This document shows, piece after piece, positions 53,701-63,629 of a stretch of 64,000 nucleotides of DNA (position 1 is its first letter; each line of letters begins with the position of its first letter). The translations under genes were made by a program, and so were the position numbers. This stretch comes from Bedellia somnulentella (lineage: Eukaryota; Arthropoda; Insecta; Lepidoptera; Bedelliidae). The notes under the pieces are model-generated. The model ran no database searches and had not been told where the DNA came from. It was given only the letters and a program-made list of their open reading frames with translations. The DNA lies in the NCBI GenBank assembly GCA_963576735.1, contig OY755190.1, forward strand, positions 4,209,695 to 4,273,694. Reading direction: 5' to 3'.

Positions 53701-56700
53701 CTCATGTGGGGATTATTATTTATAAATAAAGGAAAGAAAAAAATCGACACAGGCGGGAATCGAACCCGCGACCTCGGGTATACGCCTCCGTATACGGTTT
53801 TTCTTTCCTTTATTTACTAACCACGTAATATATTTCACCTGATTTACTTAAGATTTAATACTCACATCTTTAATTCCATTAACGCTGATAGTAGACTCGC
53901 TGATACTGAGTTCACTGATGGACGTGACCCTCGGTCTCTTCTCTTTCTCTTTCTTGACTCTGCTCTCGAGACTCTCTTCTTCTGAGGTGATCTCTCCTTC
54001 TTCTACATCCGGTTTGACGTCGGGTGGTTCCTTCACGTGCTTCCTTATTGGACTACTTCTGGCGTTCTCTTCTATTATCACAGGTTTACTGAAGAAAAAG
54101 AATGAAGAAAAATAGGTCAGACTACAGGAGAAAAAACTGTTTAATTAAGGACAATTAAAGTATTTCAATTTTTGAAATTTCAGATAAGTATCAGTTGAAA
54201 CAAATAAAATTGGTAAAAAGGATATACTCTTCATTTTGCTTTCTTAGTAAAATCATAAATTCAAATTCTTTTGCAAGATGTTAAATTTTACAATTTTATG
54301 TCCCTGGGGTCCCAAACAAGATAAACCTTTCAATTCTTCGTTTCAATCCAAATTGTAACTGTTGGCACCAATTAATTGATATTTCGTGAGTGAATGAATG
54401 TTTACCTATCTTCTATCGGCTTCTCAATCCGCTCCGGTAGTTGTTCAGTCTCCTTGGTCTTCTGCTGCTCTTCATGAAACTCTCGTTCAATTTGTTCCAT
54501 GTACTCTGTATTTCTTCTTCGTCTTTCCTGAGTGAATAATGTTAAAAGAATGAATATTTGGTGTATATTAATTTAAGTTAAATTTCATGATATTGTTTTT
54601 TAAGAATTAAGGGTTTATTCTATTTGACTAAATGTTGTCCGAATTTAGAATTCCTATAGATTTCTTAAATAAGAACCTTCCTGTTAACCTTGACTAAATA
54701 TAGTAACTAATAAATAATTATACGAACATATTAAACAGATCTAGTTAGGCCCAAACTTAGTCAAACTTGTATTAATGGGATACTAACTTAACCATTTATT
54801 TAATATCATATAATACACATATAAATAGCATCCAGGACTAAATAATAATAAAACCTTTATTTCCAAGACTAAGAAACAATCAATTATGCTGATCACATAA
54901 ATGTTAGCTGTGTAGCTGGCTTGGAATAGCGCTACCCCATTTCTAACGGTGGGTGTACGTCAGAGGCGACTAACGGTATTGGGGCTATTAAAGGGAATAT
55001 TGGGCGATGCGGTTGGATACTCATCACCAACAACCTTTATTATACCATCTTTTCCCCACTGAACTTTCCAAAAGTGGCTGAGAAATTTCTAATTCCTTAG
55101 ATCTGGCTACCCCTTCTAGGGAATTATAGCCGTGAGTATATGTATGTATGTATAAATGTTGTTCTCAGCGGGGATTGTCCCTACAACCTCTGGACCGAGA
55201 AGCTAGTCTTCTATCTACTCGGCCACGGATGTTGTCTGAATGTTATAAGACAGCTTATATTTAGTTAAGTAGGATAATTTCATTAGTGCTAAGGCTAACA
55301 ATCATAACGATTTTCAGAATTATAATAAAAACGAATATCATTTTTGTTTTTCAGAATAGAACCTGTTCTGAGAAAACATAAAAAAGTAAACCGTTGCTTA
55401 AGCACATGTTCAACCTTAAACATCTTACATTCAAAGATAATTTAAATATCAGATCATTTTTGTTGCAATAAGTTACCTGGTATTCCCTTTCTTCTTCTGA
55501 ATCCGAGTACACTCTGTCCAATACAAGAGAGTCTCTCGGAGGAGAGGAGCCCTCTCCCAGTCGACTGGTTTCCTCGCAAGCCTCCACGTCTGGGATTGGG
55601 GTTTTCTCTGTGTGGGGAAAGTGTTAAGTGTAGAGAGGAAATAAAGAATATTCGTAACATCTTTAGAGGGTAGCTAGGAGGCTCTGCTTTCTTAATGTTT
55701 AAGACTCTTATGAATGACTTTACTGACAGGGCCCAAAGAAGCTTAAGTTACTTTAAGATAGCTTCAAACTAACTGAAATATAAAGGCTAAGTGCGCGGAA
55801 TACTTATAGGATGCACTTTGGAACAAGCATTTTTGGGATTTGAATCACGCAAGTGAAAACGTGGGTTTATTGCTTAAGCAATGCGCGCAAATTTTTTGCT
55901 TGCGATAAAGATCTTGTTATTAATAAGATTCATGTTAAATTGTCTCAACTATAATGTGACTGTTAATTTTAGAAATATCTCTTTGGTATCACTCACACGT
56001 ATCCCTCACATTCTCATACAAGCCCTTCTCTTGTACTAACGAAAAAAAAGGCCTCTTTTGCTTCCTTCATTTTCCCACACATACTCTTTTCTTCGCCTGT
56101 ATTATAACATTTCTTACCTCTGGCGGCCCTCTCATCCTCCGAATCCGAAGAGTACACGGCAGCCAATCTATGAGCAGCCACCACTCGCAATTGAGACTCG
56201 TCCAATTCGGATTCATCTTCTGTATCGGAATATATTCTTGGCGCCCCCCCTCCCCCACTAGGCGCTGCGGGGCGCTCGGGGGATGATGATGAACGGGAGG
56301 ACGTTGATGATGATGATCTGAGGGAAATATGAAAGTTAGGTGATGAACATCACTTGTTTAAAAATACATACATGCATATACTCACGGCTGTAAATTCTTA
56401 GAAGGGGTAGCCAGAGCTAGGGAACTAGAAGTTCCTCAGCCACTTTTGGAAAGTTGAGTGGGGAGAAGATGGTAGAATAATGGTTGTTGGTGATGGGTCT
56501 CCAACCGCATCGCCCAAAAATCCCTTAATAGCCCCAATACCGTTAGTCGCCTCTTACGTACACCCACCCGAAGAAATGGGGTAGTGCTATTCTAAGCCGA
56601 CACTATACAGCTTTGTTTAAAAATACATAATAAATAACTAACAACGTTAGAAATATTATACAAGGCAAGTTAAGTGGTTTTTGGGTGGTACGGTTGGAGG

Positions 56701-59700
56701 CCAACAATACTTTATATCTAATATCTTGTCCCCTATCAAATTTAAAATGTGGGTGAGGAGTGTCCAGCTCTGAAGCTCTGGTTGCCCCTTTTTGGGATTT
56801 ATGGCCGTGAGTATATTATGTATGTATAAGAAATACTGAAAAGTAAATTCATTAATTGTGACTTTAAATATATTTTTCAAATAAATATTACAACAATGTC
56901 AAGAGTATTTTGATGACTATAACAATAAATAAATTTAAATCTTTTTGTTCATGAAAACCTCATGTGGGGATTATTACTAATAAATAAAGAATAAATAAAG
57001 GAAAGAAATTGTGAAATTGTGAAAGTGCTCAATTGGCACGAGCGACGGGGGCGTATACCCGAGGTCGCGGGTTCTATTCCCGCTTGCGTCGAAATTTTTC
57101 TTTCCTTTATTTATTCTTTATTTATTAGTAATAAATAAATTACTTAGATTGCTCTTCAACTAGTCGTACATTAAACAATGGTTGTAATGCTCTTACAGGG
57201 TACTTGTATTTCTTACTCTGTGTAACATCTTATCGACTTAATGACGTGCAAATAAACGAATTGAAAATTTATAATGCATGAGTATATTAATGGAACTGAA
57301 TGAACTAAGATTGGAGTAAATCTTATCTTAATGATTATAATCTTTTTTGTTGTCTCAAATATAGTTGTAGTTTAACCTTTTTGGGTACTGTTTGCGCAGT
57401 TTGTTTAAACCATTTTGTCTAATACGAAATCAATTGAATGCTTCAATATAAACCAATCAATAATAATGACTTACCTAGAAGAACTACTGGAAGTTCTCCT
57501 TCTATTACTAAGGTAGGATCCTGCTGTTCTACTTCTAGGACTAGTTGGCACTTCTTTTTCTTCGTCAGAGTTTTGCACCATTTCCTCCTATGTAAACAGA
57601 ATTTTTAGAAATATTAGAACATTCAATGTTGAAGTTGTAATAATAAGTTGCAATATTTATACGAATATTAAAAAACACTACTATAATTCAAAATACCTGT
57701 TATATTCTGTTTTTTTTTTCATGTATTGATTTAAACAAGGATGAAAATTTTATCGTGTCAATGTTGGAAGAATTCACATTGAACAATTTTAAAAACTAGT
57801 AAGCTAATTCTGACTTTTATAAAATATCAATATACCTGGTCACTAAATCTCTTCGAAGAGGAATCCTCATCCATAACAACGGGTGAGGGTATTTTCCGCT
57901 TCTTCCTGAAGCTGGGCATCTTGGGGATAGCGGCTCGTAGGCCCAGGCCTATCCCTAGACTGTACGCGCCCAAATCTAGGCCGAGATCTCGACTCTCCAT
58001 TATGGATTTTAACGAGTCCACTGATTCTTCTTTCTTGTTAGATATATCCTGAAAATAAGCAAAGTGTATTAGGTTCGCAAGCATTAATTTACTTAGCAAA
58101 AGTTCACACATTCATAGAGTGCTTGCTTAATATATCTCTTATACTCATCGTTTGGCATCATCATTCTCCTGCCCTTATCCCACTAGGTGGGGTCGGCACA
58201 ACATGTGTTTCTCTTCCATTCGTCTCTGTCATACGCCATTTCGGAGCTTACACCTTTTATTCCCATATCATCGTTCACACAGTTCATCCACACTTTCTTT
58301 GGTCTTCCTCTTCCCTTGTATCCATCCCTTGTACTCATCGTTTGGCATAAATTAATTAAATTGTAAACAAAGACTCGGATACTATTTAAACAAAGTGTTT
58401 AACGGATTTTCAAATACGGTAGAATAAAACACACATTATTTATAAATAAAGGAACACACAAATAACGTTGAAATCTTAGCATTTCACACCAGCTAGAAAT
58501 TGTTTAACTAAGTAGAATACTATAGATACCTGCAGAGGCTGTGGCAGATCCTTAGCGGTTTTCGTTTGTGCACTGACTTTACTTTGTTGGTCCCACCACA
58601 CCTCGAAGTTCTTGAACGCCGTATTTTCTATCATTTTCTTATTGAAATCCTTTTTCAATATTTGTTTCAGTTCTGCTGTTATCCGTTCTATCACTCCATT
58701 TATCGTGTTGTAGTATGGATTATCCATTTCCTAAAATAATATGTTATTGTGTCATAAATTTTAATTCAAGAAATGATATGCTATTTTCATGATTGCTCAA
58801 GATAACACCAAACAAATCATTTCTCACTATAAATTGTGTAATTAAAATAAAACAGACCAATCAGAACTATGTTTAATTCACTGTATTAAAATGCAATAAT
58901 ACACTTCATCGCAAGAAAGGCGTCTAAAAACAAACACCAAAAAATTGTTAGAAAGGGTGTGTTAGCTGGCCACTCCAGCCAACTGTATCCGAGCAAACGC
59001 TCAAGAATAAAAATCTAATTTTATTTATTTATCCTACTACATACATACATACATATACTCACGGCTATAAATCCCTAAAAGGAGTAGCCAGAGCTAAGGA
59101 ATTAGAAATTCCTCAGCCACTTTTGGTAAGTTGAGTGGGGAAAAGATGAAAAGATTTATCCTACTTATTGTAACCACTCAGCACCCGAGCTCCAACGAAT
59201 GTTGCGAGAGCTATCCACGGCAAGCCTTGAGGTTGGACTGATGATGAACCGGTCGAAGACGAAAGTTATGACCAATAGCACAAAACGTAGGGTTGAGGTA
59301 GATGGGCAGGAAATACAATACGTCGATGAGTACATTTACTTGGGCCAGATAGCGTTCTTCGAATCCAGAAAGGACAAGGAAATCGTTCGAAGGATTGAAA
59401 ACGCCTGGAAGAGCTTCTGGTCCATGAAGTCGCTAATGAAGGGCGACTTACCTTTGTCCCTGAAGCGTAAACTCATTGATATGTGTATCCTGCCTGTCCT
59501 AACTTACAGTGCACAGACATGGTCACTGACTGAGTCTCAAAAATCCAAACTCAAGGTGTGCCAGAGAGCGATTGAGCGCAGTATTTTGGGTGTGAAGCGA
59601 ACAGACCGCATTTGCAACACCGACCTGCGCTCCAAAACTCAAATAGCCGACGTGGGTGCTAAGACAGCCAAATTGAAGTGGGACTGGGCGGGGCATGTCT

Positions 59701-62700
59701 GCCGTATGCCGCCGGACAGGTGGGCTAAAAATGTAACCCAATGGGTTCCTAGCAACGGCCGCCGGCGCAGAGGCAGACCAAGACGGAGATGGCGGGATGA
59801 CCTAGACTCATTTCGAAAAGATTGGAGAGAGCAGGCCCAAAGCAGGGATGAATGGAAAATCCAGGGAGAGACCTTTGCCCAGCAGTGGGACACAACAGGT
59901 TAAGAAAAAAAAAATGTATATATCATAATTATATAACAATTACTCGGTTGACTAATCACGTTGTCCTTACTTAATTATTTTTCATACATTGGTGGGTGAG
60001 GGTTAACGGTTACTTAACAATATACGGACTAGGCCTTTTCTGACCTTTCACTGTGTGTTCGAGGGTGTCAACTCCAATATATGGGTTGCCTTCTAAATAT
60101 TATATTTGTATGTTTTTCCTTGTTTACCTTTGTTTTCTAACTTTGAGAATTGAATAATACATATGTTGTTTTTTTTTGTTTTTCTCTATTATTGTTGTTT
60201 TTCCATGTTCTGTACAGCAAATAAATGTCTCTCTTTCTCTTTCTTTATGTTTACCGCAGCGGCGGTACTGACCTATATGTGTGTGCGTGTGTGTGTGTGT
60301 GCGTGTGTGTGTCTTACCTGCGGCGGCGGCGGATGCTGTGTGAAAGCGTAGTGCGGCTGTAGCATCGGTGGTGGTATCGACCCGTATGATAATGGTACTC
60401 CTGCCACGCCCGCCACGCCATACCCGCCGTATGCTGCAAATATCAATATGTTTTAATAAAATTAGCTGTGTAGTGTCGGCTTAGAATAGCACTACCCCAT
60501 TTCTTCCCATGCATGTACATAAGAGGAGACTAAGGGTATTGGGACTTTTTAAGGGACTTTTGAGCGAGCAACAACTTTTATTTTACCACATTTTCACCAC
60601 CCAACTTCTAAAAGTAACTGAGTAATTTCGTATACCGACGCTCTGGCTACCCCTTCTAGGGATTTATAACCTTAGGTATATGTAAGTATGTAGGTTTTAT
60701 TAAAACTACACTAAATAAAATATATATATTGCCACACTTCTTAAAGCTATCACTCTCTGATGATTCACAGCTCAAAACGCAAATGAATCACCGCGTAACA
60801 ATCTACATTTTAAGTTGCTCGCTTAAGGCCACTCGTTATTTATATGAATTTTACTTACACACATTAAATAAACATTGTACCATAAGCTTATTTTCTTTTA
60901 TACTTGTAACACACAAAGATTAATATAAGTACTAAAATACAAAGGTAGAAGTATGAAGAATAAAATAGCATGTATGAAAAGATTGATGGATGTGAATGAA
61001 GCTAGAGAGGTTTGCCAGGATCGTACAAAGTGGTGATCGATAGTCTGTGTCTACTCCAACAAGAACTAACGGCGTGACTATATGTATGCATATTTTCAAG
61101 ATAATCTTAAGAAAAGTATGTTAATTTTACAAAACTTTCGAGTGAAAGTTTTCTTTCTACATAGAAACTAATAACAGTATATATAGTTACCAGCATGCGG
61201 CCACATATGCTGGTGGTAATATTGAGGCTGCGAAGGTTGTTCGTAGTACAGCGCTTCCGCCGGAACTTGCTCCTCGATCTTGGCTTCCGTCGACGACAGC
61301 GATGAGAGCGACATCTATGTGGAAATTATTATAATAATTAATGATACTCATAATCTATATTTTCGTTTGATATAATTCAACTTATCAATGTTTAATCAAA
61401 TTTAAATAAACAGTAGTTTATAAAATCAGAATTACCCAGGCATAAAATAATGTTTAAATCTTTAATAAGTTTGTATTGTGGGAACACGTGTTGTAAAAGC
61501 AACTATATTAGATTTTGTATTAATACACATTTGTACAATTGGCTCCATGCGTTTAGGCTACATTAAAGTAAAGAAAAAAGAAATATAAAAATCGTTTAAG
61601 TAATAATAAGATAACTTATAGGACAAGTCATTTGATAGGTGGGTCAGATTGACAAGGTGAATTTCTGTTTAATATATTTTAGTAAGTTTTCCCTTTAGAG
61701 GTTACTTTAATTGTAACACCTGACACTCATTTATCATATTAATGATAAAAAAAATATATACATAATTACCTGATCATCATCCAAGTTATCAGCATTCTTA
61801 TCCACTACAGTAGGAGGTGCTGCCAGGGGCGATCTTCTCGGTTCCTCTCCGGTCAGCAATTCATCTTCTGAAGACGAAATGTCTGACCCGATCTTGTCTA
61901 TGGGAGGAAATCTTTTACGTTCTGCATCACGCACTTTCTGTGAATATATCACCGTTTTAGTAAGTAAATGGCTATGGAACAAGCTACAAAATATTTTCTT
62001 AAAGTAAAAAATCTATGAACACATCTGCCAAACATAATAAGCCATTACGGTAAAATAAGCTCTAATATGTTTATTTCAAATTTATTTTTGCAATTATTTT
62101 TCACTATAGCTTAATTGCCACTAGCTCGTAAGTCTGTTCATTGTGTTTGATTAAAAAAACATGCAGTGTAATGTGAGTACCCAATACTAGTTGGGGGATA
62201 CTGTTATCAGTACTATATTATTACATACACATTACAAAATAATTTATTCAATAGCCTTATAACTAATATTAAATTATAATGAAAATCTTACTTTTTCTAT
62301 GGTAGCTTTCAGACACTCCAGGTATATTTCCTCACTGAGGAAAGGCGACGGCGTCGTTGAAAGTGGCTCCGCTATGATTTCCTCACTTTCCACTATTGTT
62401 ATTATACTTTCGTGATCGTCGCTGCCTGAGCCTGGAGGAAAATAATTTATGTCAAATGTTATTGCTTTATCCTACTGGTCTTTTTCCCATACGTTTTTGT
62501 TCATAATCTTGAATCAAATTAAAATGAGAATGAATGTATGAAATGTGTGGTGTGGAATAGAATATAGAATATATAAGTCTTCATTGCGCATCAAACATAA
62601 AAAAAATATTTTCAGGAAGAAAGTTTTTACTTCCAAACAAAAAAAAGGACAAACATAAGGTTGTACTGAATATTGGTTTACTATATCTGGTGGTCAAGAA

Positions 62701-63606
62701 GAGAAAGGTTTAAGTGCTGAGTACGCCAATTTTACTTCCACTTTAAATGTCATTTTTGATAAATAATCTAATTTTGATTTGAAATAAACAGTTTTCTATT
62801 TTTTTCCACAGATAATACAATAAAAACGCTTGTGTAAACAGCAAAGATATACCGGCCAGTACACCCTGCTGCGTACCAACTTATAATTTGTATCTATGCT
62901 TATCTCGAAAAACATTTATATACCGCGATGTAGGAATATGAGTGAGACGCTGCTATGTGCGAGTGAGTCCGCTGTAGTGAGCGCTCTAACAGTACTCCCA
63001 CACGCTGATAATAGTTCAAGAAAATAATTATTTATTTCAAAGTAAAAAAATAAATCTTGGTTTTTTGAACGTCAAATTGCAACTTAATAGTAAGTTTACT
63101 TCGGATTCTGAAGGTGTTTTGTTGAGAGAAGAACCCGTAAGAAACTCTTCAACAAACATCTTTTTTACGTCCATTACAATTTTGGTGTTAGCCCGGAAAC
63201 ATCCTGCACAGAGCCCTGAGTCACCAAGCCATTTTATCATTTACATTATAATAGGCTTTTGAACTAAGATTTCTTTTAACTACTGTTTTGAATTTGGTTT
63301 CTGATAAATTTATAATGTCCTCAGGTATTTAATTATACATTTTGTATACATTGCATACATTTTACGCTAGCAATAAAAGGTGTTAAGGTACGCCTCCTGT
63401 ATACCTATGTTTTTTACCTATGTTAGTTTAGTATTCCTCTGACAGTACTCCACGCTAAAAAATAGGTGAGGGTTGCCATACCTTCATAATCGGAAGGCGG
63501 CTGCTGGTCCACGGGTATGTGGGGCTGGTCGTCCTCCTCCAGCCCCAGGCTGAGGAAGGGCGGGGCCATGCCGCCGCCGCCGCCGCCCTGCATCAGCATC
63601 GCTATT
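43350..63606 (-). CDS. Set1: histone H3K4 methyltransferase Set1 (SETD1, COMPASS catalytic subunit), 5'-partial, 19 exons
   Basis: Trimethylates histone H3 lysine 4 at active promoters within the COMPASS complex (family knowledge). Exons in transcription order: 63606-63482, 62431-62292, 61937-61770, 61314-61191, 60433-60318, 58730-58530, 58048-57836, 57587-57475, 56317-56118, 55607-55477, 54527-54406, 54088-53866, 52961-52829, 49670-49526, 48831-48546, 47520-47328, 46412-46306, 44729-44535, 43523-43350. All junctions are GT-AG and in phase; the join is 3109 nt, about 1035 residues with the TAA at 43350-43352. Win motif, N-SET, SET and post-SET are intact. The N-terminal part, including the RRM, lies past the right edge. 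It is convergent with citron. Confidence 0.95.
43800..43925 (+). mobile_element. SINE-A 3' half
   Basis: AACTTCCAAAAGTGGCTAAAG to CTCTGGCTACCCCTTTTAGGG and CCGTGAGCATATGTATAG. Confidence 0.7.
45042..45190 (-). mobile_element. RTE LINE 3' fragment (reverse)
   Basis: ACATACATACATATACTCACG, TAGTTCCCATTGGGGTTGGC, CATGCTCTTTTATTCTTCAT. Confidence 0.75.
45191..45934. other. Set1 intron DNA, unassigned ORF
   Basis: Plus strand 45471-45731 is open for 86 codons ([18 protein letters not shown] to [12 protein letters not shown]). I do not recognise it and see no promoter or splice context. Confidence 0.35.
45935..46262 (-). mobile_element. SINE-B copy (reverse) with tRNA-like head
   Basis: AACATAACATAAACGTTCACG at the left; at the right a reversed tRNA-like head (GAGTTCAAATCTCGG and TAGTCCAATGGGTAG on the minus strand). 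Confidence 0.75.
46306..48831 (-). CDS. Set1: Set1 N-SET domain, Win motif and start of SET
   Basis: Exon 48831-48546 encodes the acidic/aromatic N-SET part ([11 protein letters not shown], then a basic PPKKKSKR). Exon 47520-47328 starts [16 protein letters not shown], where ARTEGYY is the WDR5-interacting Win motif, and ends [13 protein letters not shown]. Exon 46412-46306 reads [19 protein letters not shown] and [10 protein letters not shown], the first strands of SET. The order matches SETD1A/B exactly. Confidence 0.95.
46560..46880 (-). mobile_element. T element, copy 3 (reverse, long form)
   Basis: Same order as copy 1 when read on the minus strand. The tRNA-like core at 46617-46688 has acceptor stem GACACAG/CTGTGTC, where the G-T pair of copy 1 has become A-T. 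Confidence 0.8.
46905..47050 (+). mobile_element. SINE-A relic
   Basis: GTTAGAGACCTATCACCAAT, AACTTCCAAAAGTAGC, CCAGGGATTTAAAGCCG. Confidence 0.5.
47078..47245. mobile_element. MITE with about 45-bp imperfect inverted repeats
   Basis: AAGGTGCTCCCTCACCGG at the left and CCGGTGAGGTAGCACCTT at the right. Similarity continues inward through ATTACAGAT. It lies 82 bp from Set1 exon 47328-47520. Confidence 0.75.
48040..48162 (+). mobile_element. SINE-A 3' half
   Basis: CCATCTTTTCCCTAATCTAC to CTCTGGCTACCCC and GTCGTGAGTATATGTATG. Confidence 0.7.
49375..49515 (+). mobile_element. RTE LINE 3' fragment
   Basis: [20 protein letters not shown] and [14 protein letters not shown], then CGTGAGTATATGTAT. 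It ends 11 bp from the donor side of Set1 exon 49670-49526. Confidence 0.8.
49526..58730 (-). CDS. Set1: Set1 central region exons
   Basis: Nine exons. The exon at 58730-58530 encodes [18 protein letters not shown] and FEVWWDQQ, a conserved helical block of SETD1 proteins. The others are mostly acidic, serine-rich and poorly conserved, with repeated YSDSEEE/YSDTEDE/YSSDSED patterns (exons 55607-55477 and 56317-56118) that look like CK2-type acidic motifs. Exon 52961-52829 has three tandem SQA triplets and ends with HDHG, joined to YTWM in the next exon. Exon 49670-49526 has a run of alanine codons and basic [11 protein letters not shown], a possible nuclear localisation signal. Confidence 0.9.
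49671..50016. other. Set1 intron DNA, nothing recognised
   Basis: AT-rich sequence between a Set1 acceptor and the SINE-A head. Confidence 0.4.
50017..50056 (+). mobile_element. SINE-A 5' head fused to a reversed RTE
   Basis: GCTGTGTAGTGTCGGC to CACTACCCCATTTCTT, then directly RTE sequence on the other strand. Confidence 0.75.
50202..50933 (-). pseudogene. RTE reverse-transcriptase palm and connection, frameshifted
   Basis: Motif A ([11 protein letters not shown]), motif B ([16 protein letters not shown]) and motif [12 protein letters not shown], followed by [17 protein letters not shown] and [19 protein letters not shown]. The frame breaks between 50610 and 50643. Confidence 0.85.
51084..52469 (-). 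CDS. RTE endonuclease to RT N-terminal ORF fragment
   Basis: 461 codons open. GDFNGWVG (Mg/DNA-binding) and GTDHFL (catalytic histidine) of exonuclease-endonuclease-phosphatase nucleases, then [20 protein letters not shown] and [12 protein letters not shown] of RT domains 0-1. Continues in other frames towards 50643. Confidence 0.85.
   Translation of the reverse strand: MSKSLSEREEFWNLLDDVANGCDQNERIVMLGDFNGWVGVSRNGCERVLGKFGDKRVNENGEKVIDVCLGRNLCVTSTLFEHKDIHMYARQRGSERRMIDFVIVDERLRAKVVDTRVYRGINVGTDHFLVLSRLRGLCKRWRHRAKVSTTEFARIKVEKLEEDENIRDEYMKKLDDRLSCVEMKDELEIEEAWDVLKSSMVECATEVCGLSKRTNRPPTSWWDKDVKEAVGDKKKAWLDLLAIKASKRMDARVTDDVVKNSEDEYKRVKNEVKKKIEKKKRDLIEWCERKLSDNFRNNQKLFWKYIRKEKGVSQNTRVNVVRDEQGELATDESSIRRVWKNYFEGLFEKEDSPISSPIGSNVEALGDSSDSEINMEEVMKALKSMKVGKSAGYDRISIEMLRAGKGLVASWLYFLFQKCWSSGKVPRDWCRAVIVPLYKRKGSHQEAKNYRGISLLSVVGK
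52545..52780 (+). mobile_element. SINE-A copy
   Basis: GAGCTTAGAATGTTGCTACTC to a TATGTATGTATG tail; 5' head slightly truncated. Confidence 0.75.
53345..53670 (-). mobile_element. SINE-B fragments
   Basis: GGGTTGGCAGAGGTACTAATA with CTTCTGAACATCACGTGA at 53382-53421, and a second short piece (CTCACGCCGAATATG, GTTGGCAGAGGTACTAATAC) at 53610-53665. Confidence 0.55.
53690..53822 (+). mobile_element. T element, copy 4, core inverted and truncated
   Basis: Left flank GAAAACCTCATGTGGGGATT in forward sense, but the tRNA-like core is in reverse (GGGAATCGAACCCGCGACC). The right arm is TTTTTCTTTCCTTTATTTAC. The core lacks its D and acceptor 5' part. Confidence 0.75.
54845..55245 (-). mobile_element. 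SINE-C (reverse), interrupted by SINE-A
   Basis: Body end TTTCCAAGACTAAGAAACAA at the left. The tRNA-like head at 55170-55240 reads GTGGCCGAGTAGATAGAAG on the minus strand. ATAAATGTT occurs at both break points (54897-54905 and 55152-55160). Confidence 0.7.
54906..55151 (+). mobile_element. SINE-A nested in SINE-C
   Basis: Full copy from AGCTGTGTAGCTGGC to TATGTATGT, flanked by a 9-bp duplication. Confidence 0.8.
56365..56611 (-). mobile_element. SINE-A copy (reverse)
   Basis: Full length, ATACATGCATATACTCACGG to CCGACACTATACAGC. Confidence 0.8.
56660..56828 (+). mobile_element. SINE-A copy, diverged
   Basis: GGTACGGTTGGAGGCCAACA to GAAGCTCTGGTTGCCCC and GGCCGTGAGTATATTATG. Confidence 0.6.
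56945..57132 (+). mobile_element. T element, copy 5, with perfect 36-bp inverted arms
   Basis: The left arm 56973-57008 and right arm 57097-57132 are exact reverse complements over 36 bp (ATTACTAATAAATAAAG at the outer end, GGAAAGAAA at the inner end). The tRNA-like core at about 57021-57092 keeps box B (GGGTTCTATTCCC) but has a damaged acceptor stem. Confidence 0.85.
58142..58348 (-). mobile_element. short retroelement fragment with 17-bp target duplication
   Basis: TACTCATCGTTTGGCAT at 58142-58158 and 58332-58348 flanks 173 bp containing CCTGCCCTTATCCCACTAGG and GTGGGGTCGGCAC, a motif known to me from insect LINE 3' regions. It shows a precise insertion in a Set1 intron. Confidence 0.75.
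59039..59147 (-). mobile_element. SINE-A 3' half (reverse)
   Basis: ACATACATACATACATATAC to GAGTGGGGAAAAGATG, joined to the LINE that follows. Confidence 0.7.
59160..59905 (+). mobile_element. LINE reverse-transcriptase C-terminal half
   Basis: Open for 234 codons from 59199: [53 protein letters not shown] and [12 protein letters not shown], ending QQWDTTG. A common insect endonuclease-RT type, RTE-like but distinct from the 50057-52490 element. The catalytic YADD lies upstream and is missing. In a Set1 intron, antisense to Set1. Confidence 0.8.
60274..60316. repeat. GT microsatellite next to a Set1 donor
   Basis: About 20 GT units with interruptions (GC), ending within a few bases of the donor of exon 60433-60318. 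The donor itself reads GTAAGA on the minus strand. Confidence 0.85.
60318..63606 (-). CDS. Set1: Set1 N-terminal-side exons present in the window
   Basis: Five exons. The exon at 63606-63482 encodes IAMLMQ, six glycines, [14 protein letters not shown]; 62431-62292 encodes [15 protein letters not shown]; 61937-61770 encodes [19 protein letters not shown]; 61314-61191 and 60433-60318 are rich in Tyr, Pro, His and Gln (HMWPHA, then [13 protein letters not shown]). Individually weak, they are joined by perfect phase and by position. The exon at 60318 has its donor right beside a GT microsatellite (60274-60316). Confidence 0.82.
60466..60692 (+). mobile_element. SINE-A copy
   Basis: GCTGTGTAGTGTCGGC to CCTTCTAGGGATTTATAACC and a diverged tail. 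Confidence 0.75.
60950..61088 (+). mobile_element. RTE LINE 3' fragment
   Basis: AAAAGATTGATGGATGTGAA, TTGCCAGGATCGTACAAAG, AACTAACGGCGTGAC and a TATATGTATG tail. Confidence 0.75.
62432..63481. other. Set1 intron DNA with a possible LINE tail
   Basis: At 62555-62620, AATAGAATATAGAATATATAA then CATTGCGCATCAAAC resembles the 3' end of the LINE at 63630. Otherwise no recognisable content; short ORFs at 63037-63262 on both strands look random. Confidence 0.35.
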
Positions 63607-63629
63607 CTGGAGTATACATTTCGGATTTA

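Noticed and set aside
59523..59893. Minus-strand ORFs opposite the LINE
   Set aside because: Shadows of the RT frame on the plus strand.
60163..60351. Cys/Val-rich small protein
   Set aside because: Reads through T-rich DNA and the GT microsatellite into the reverse of a Set1 exon.
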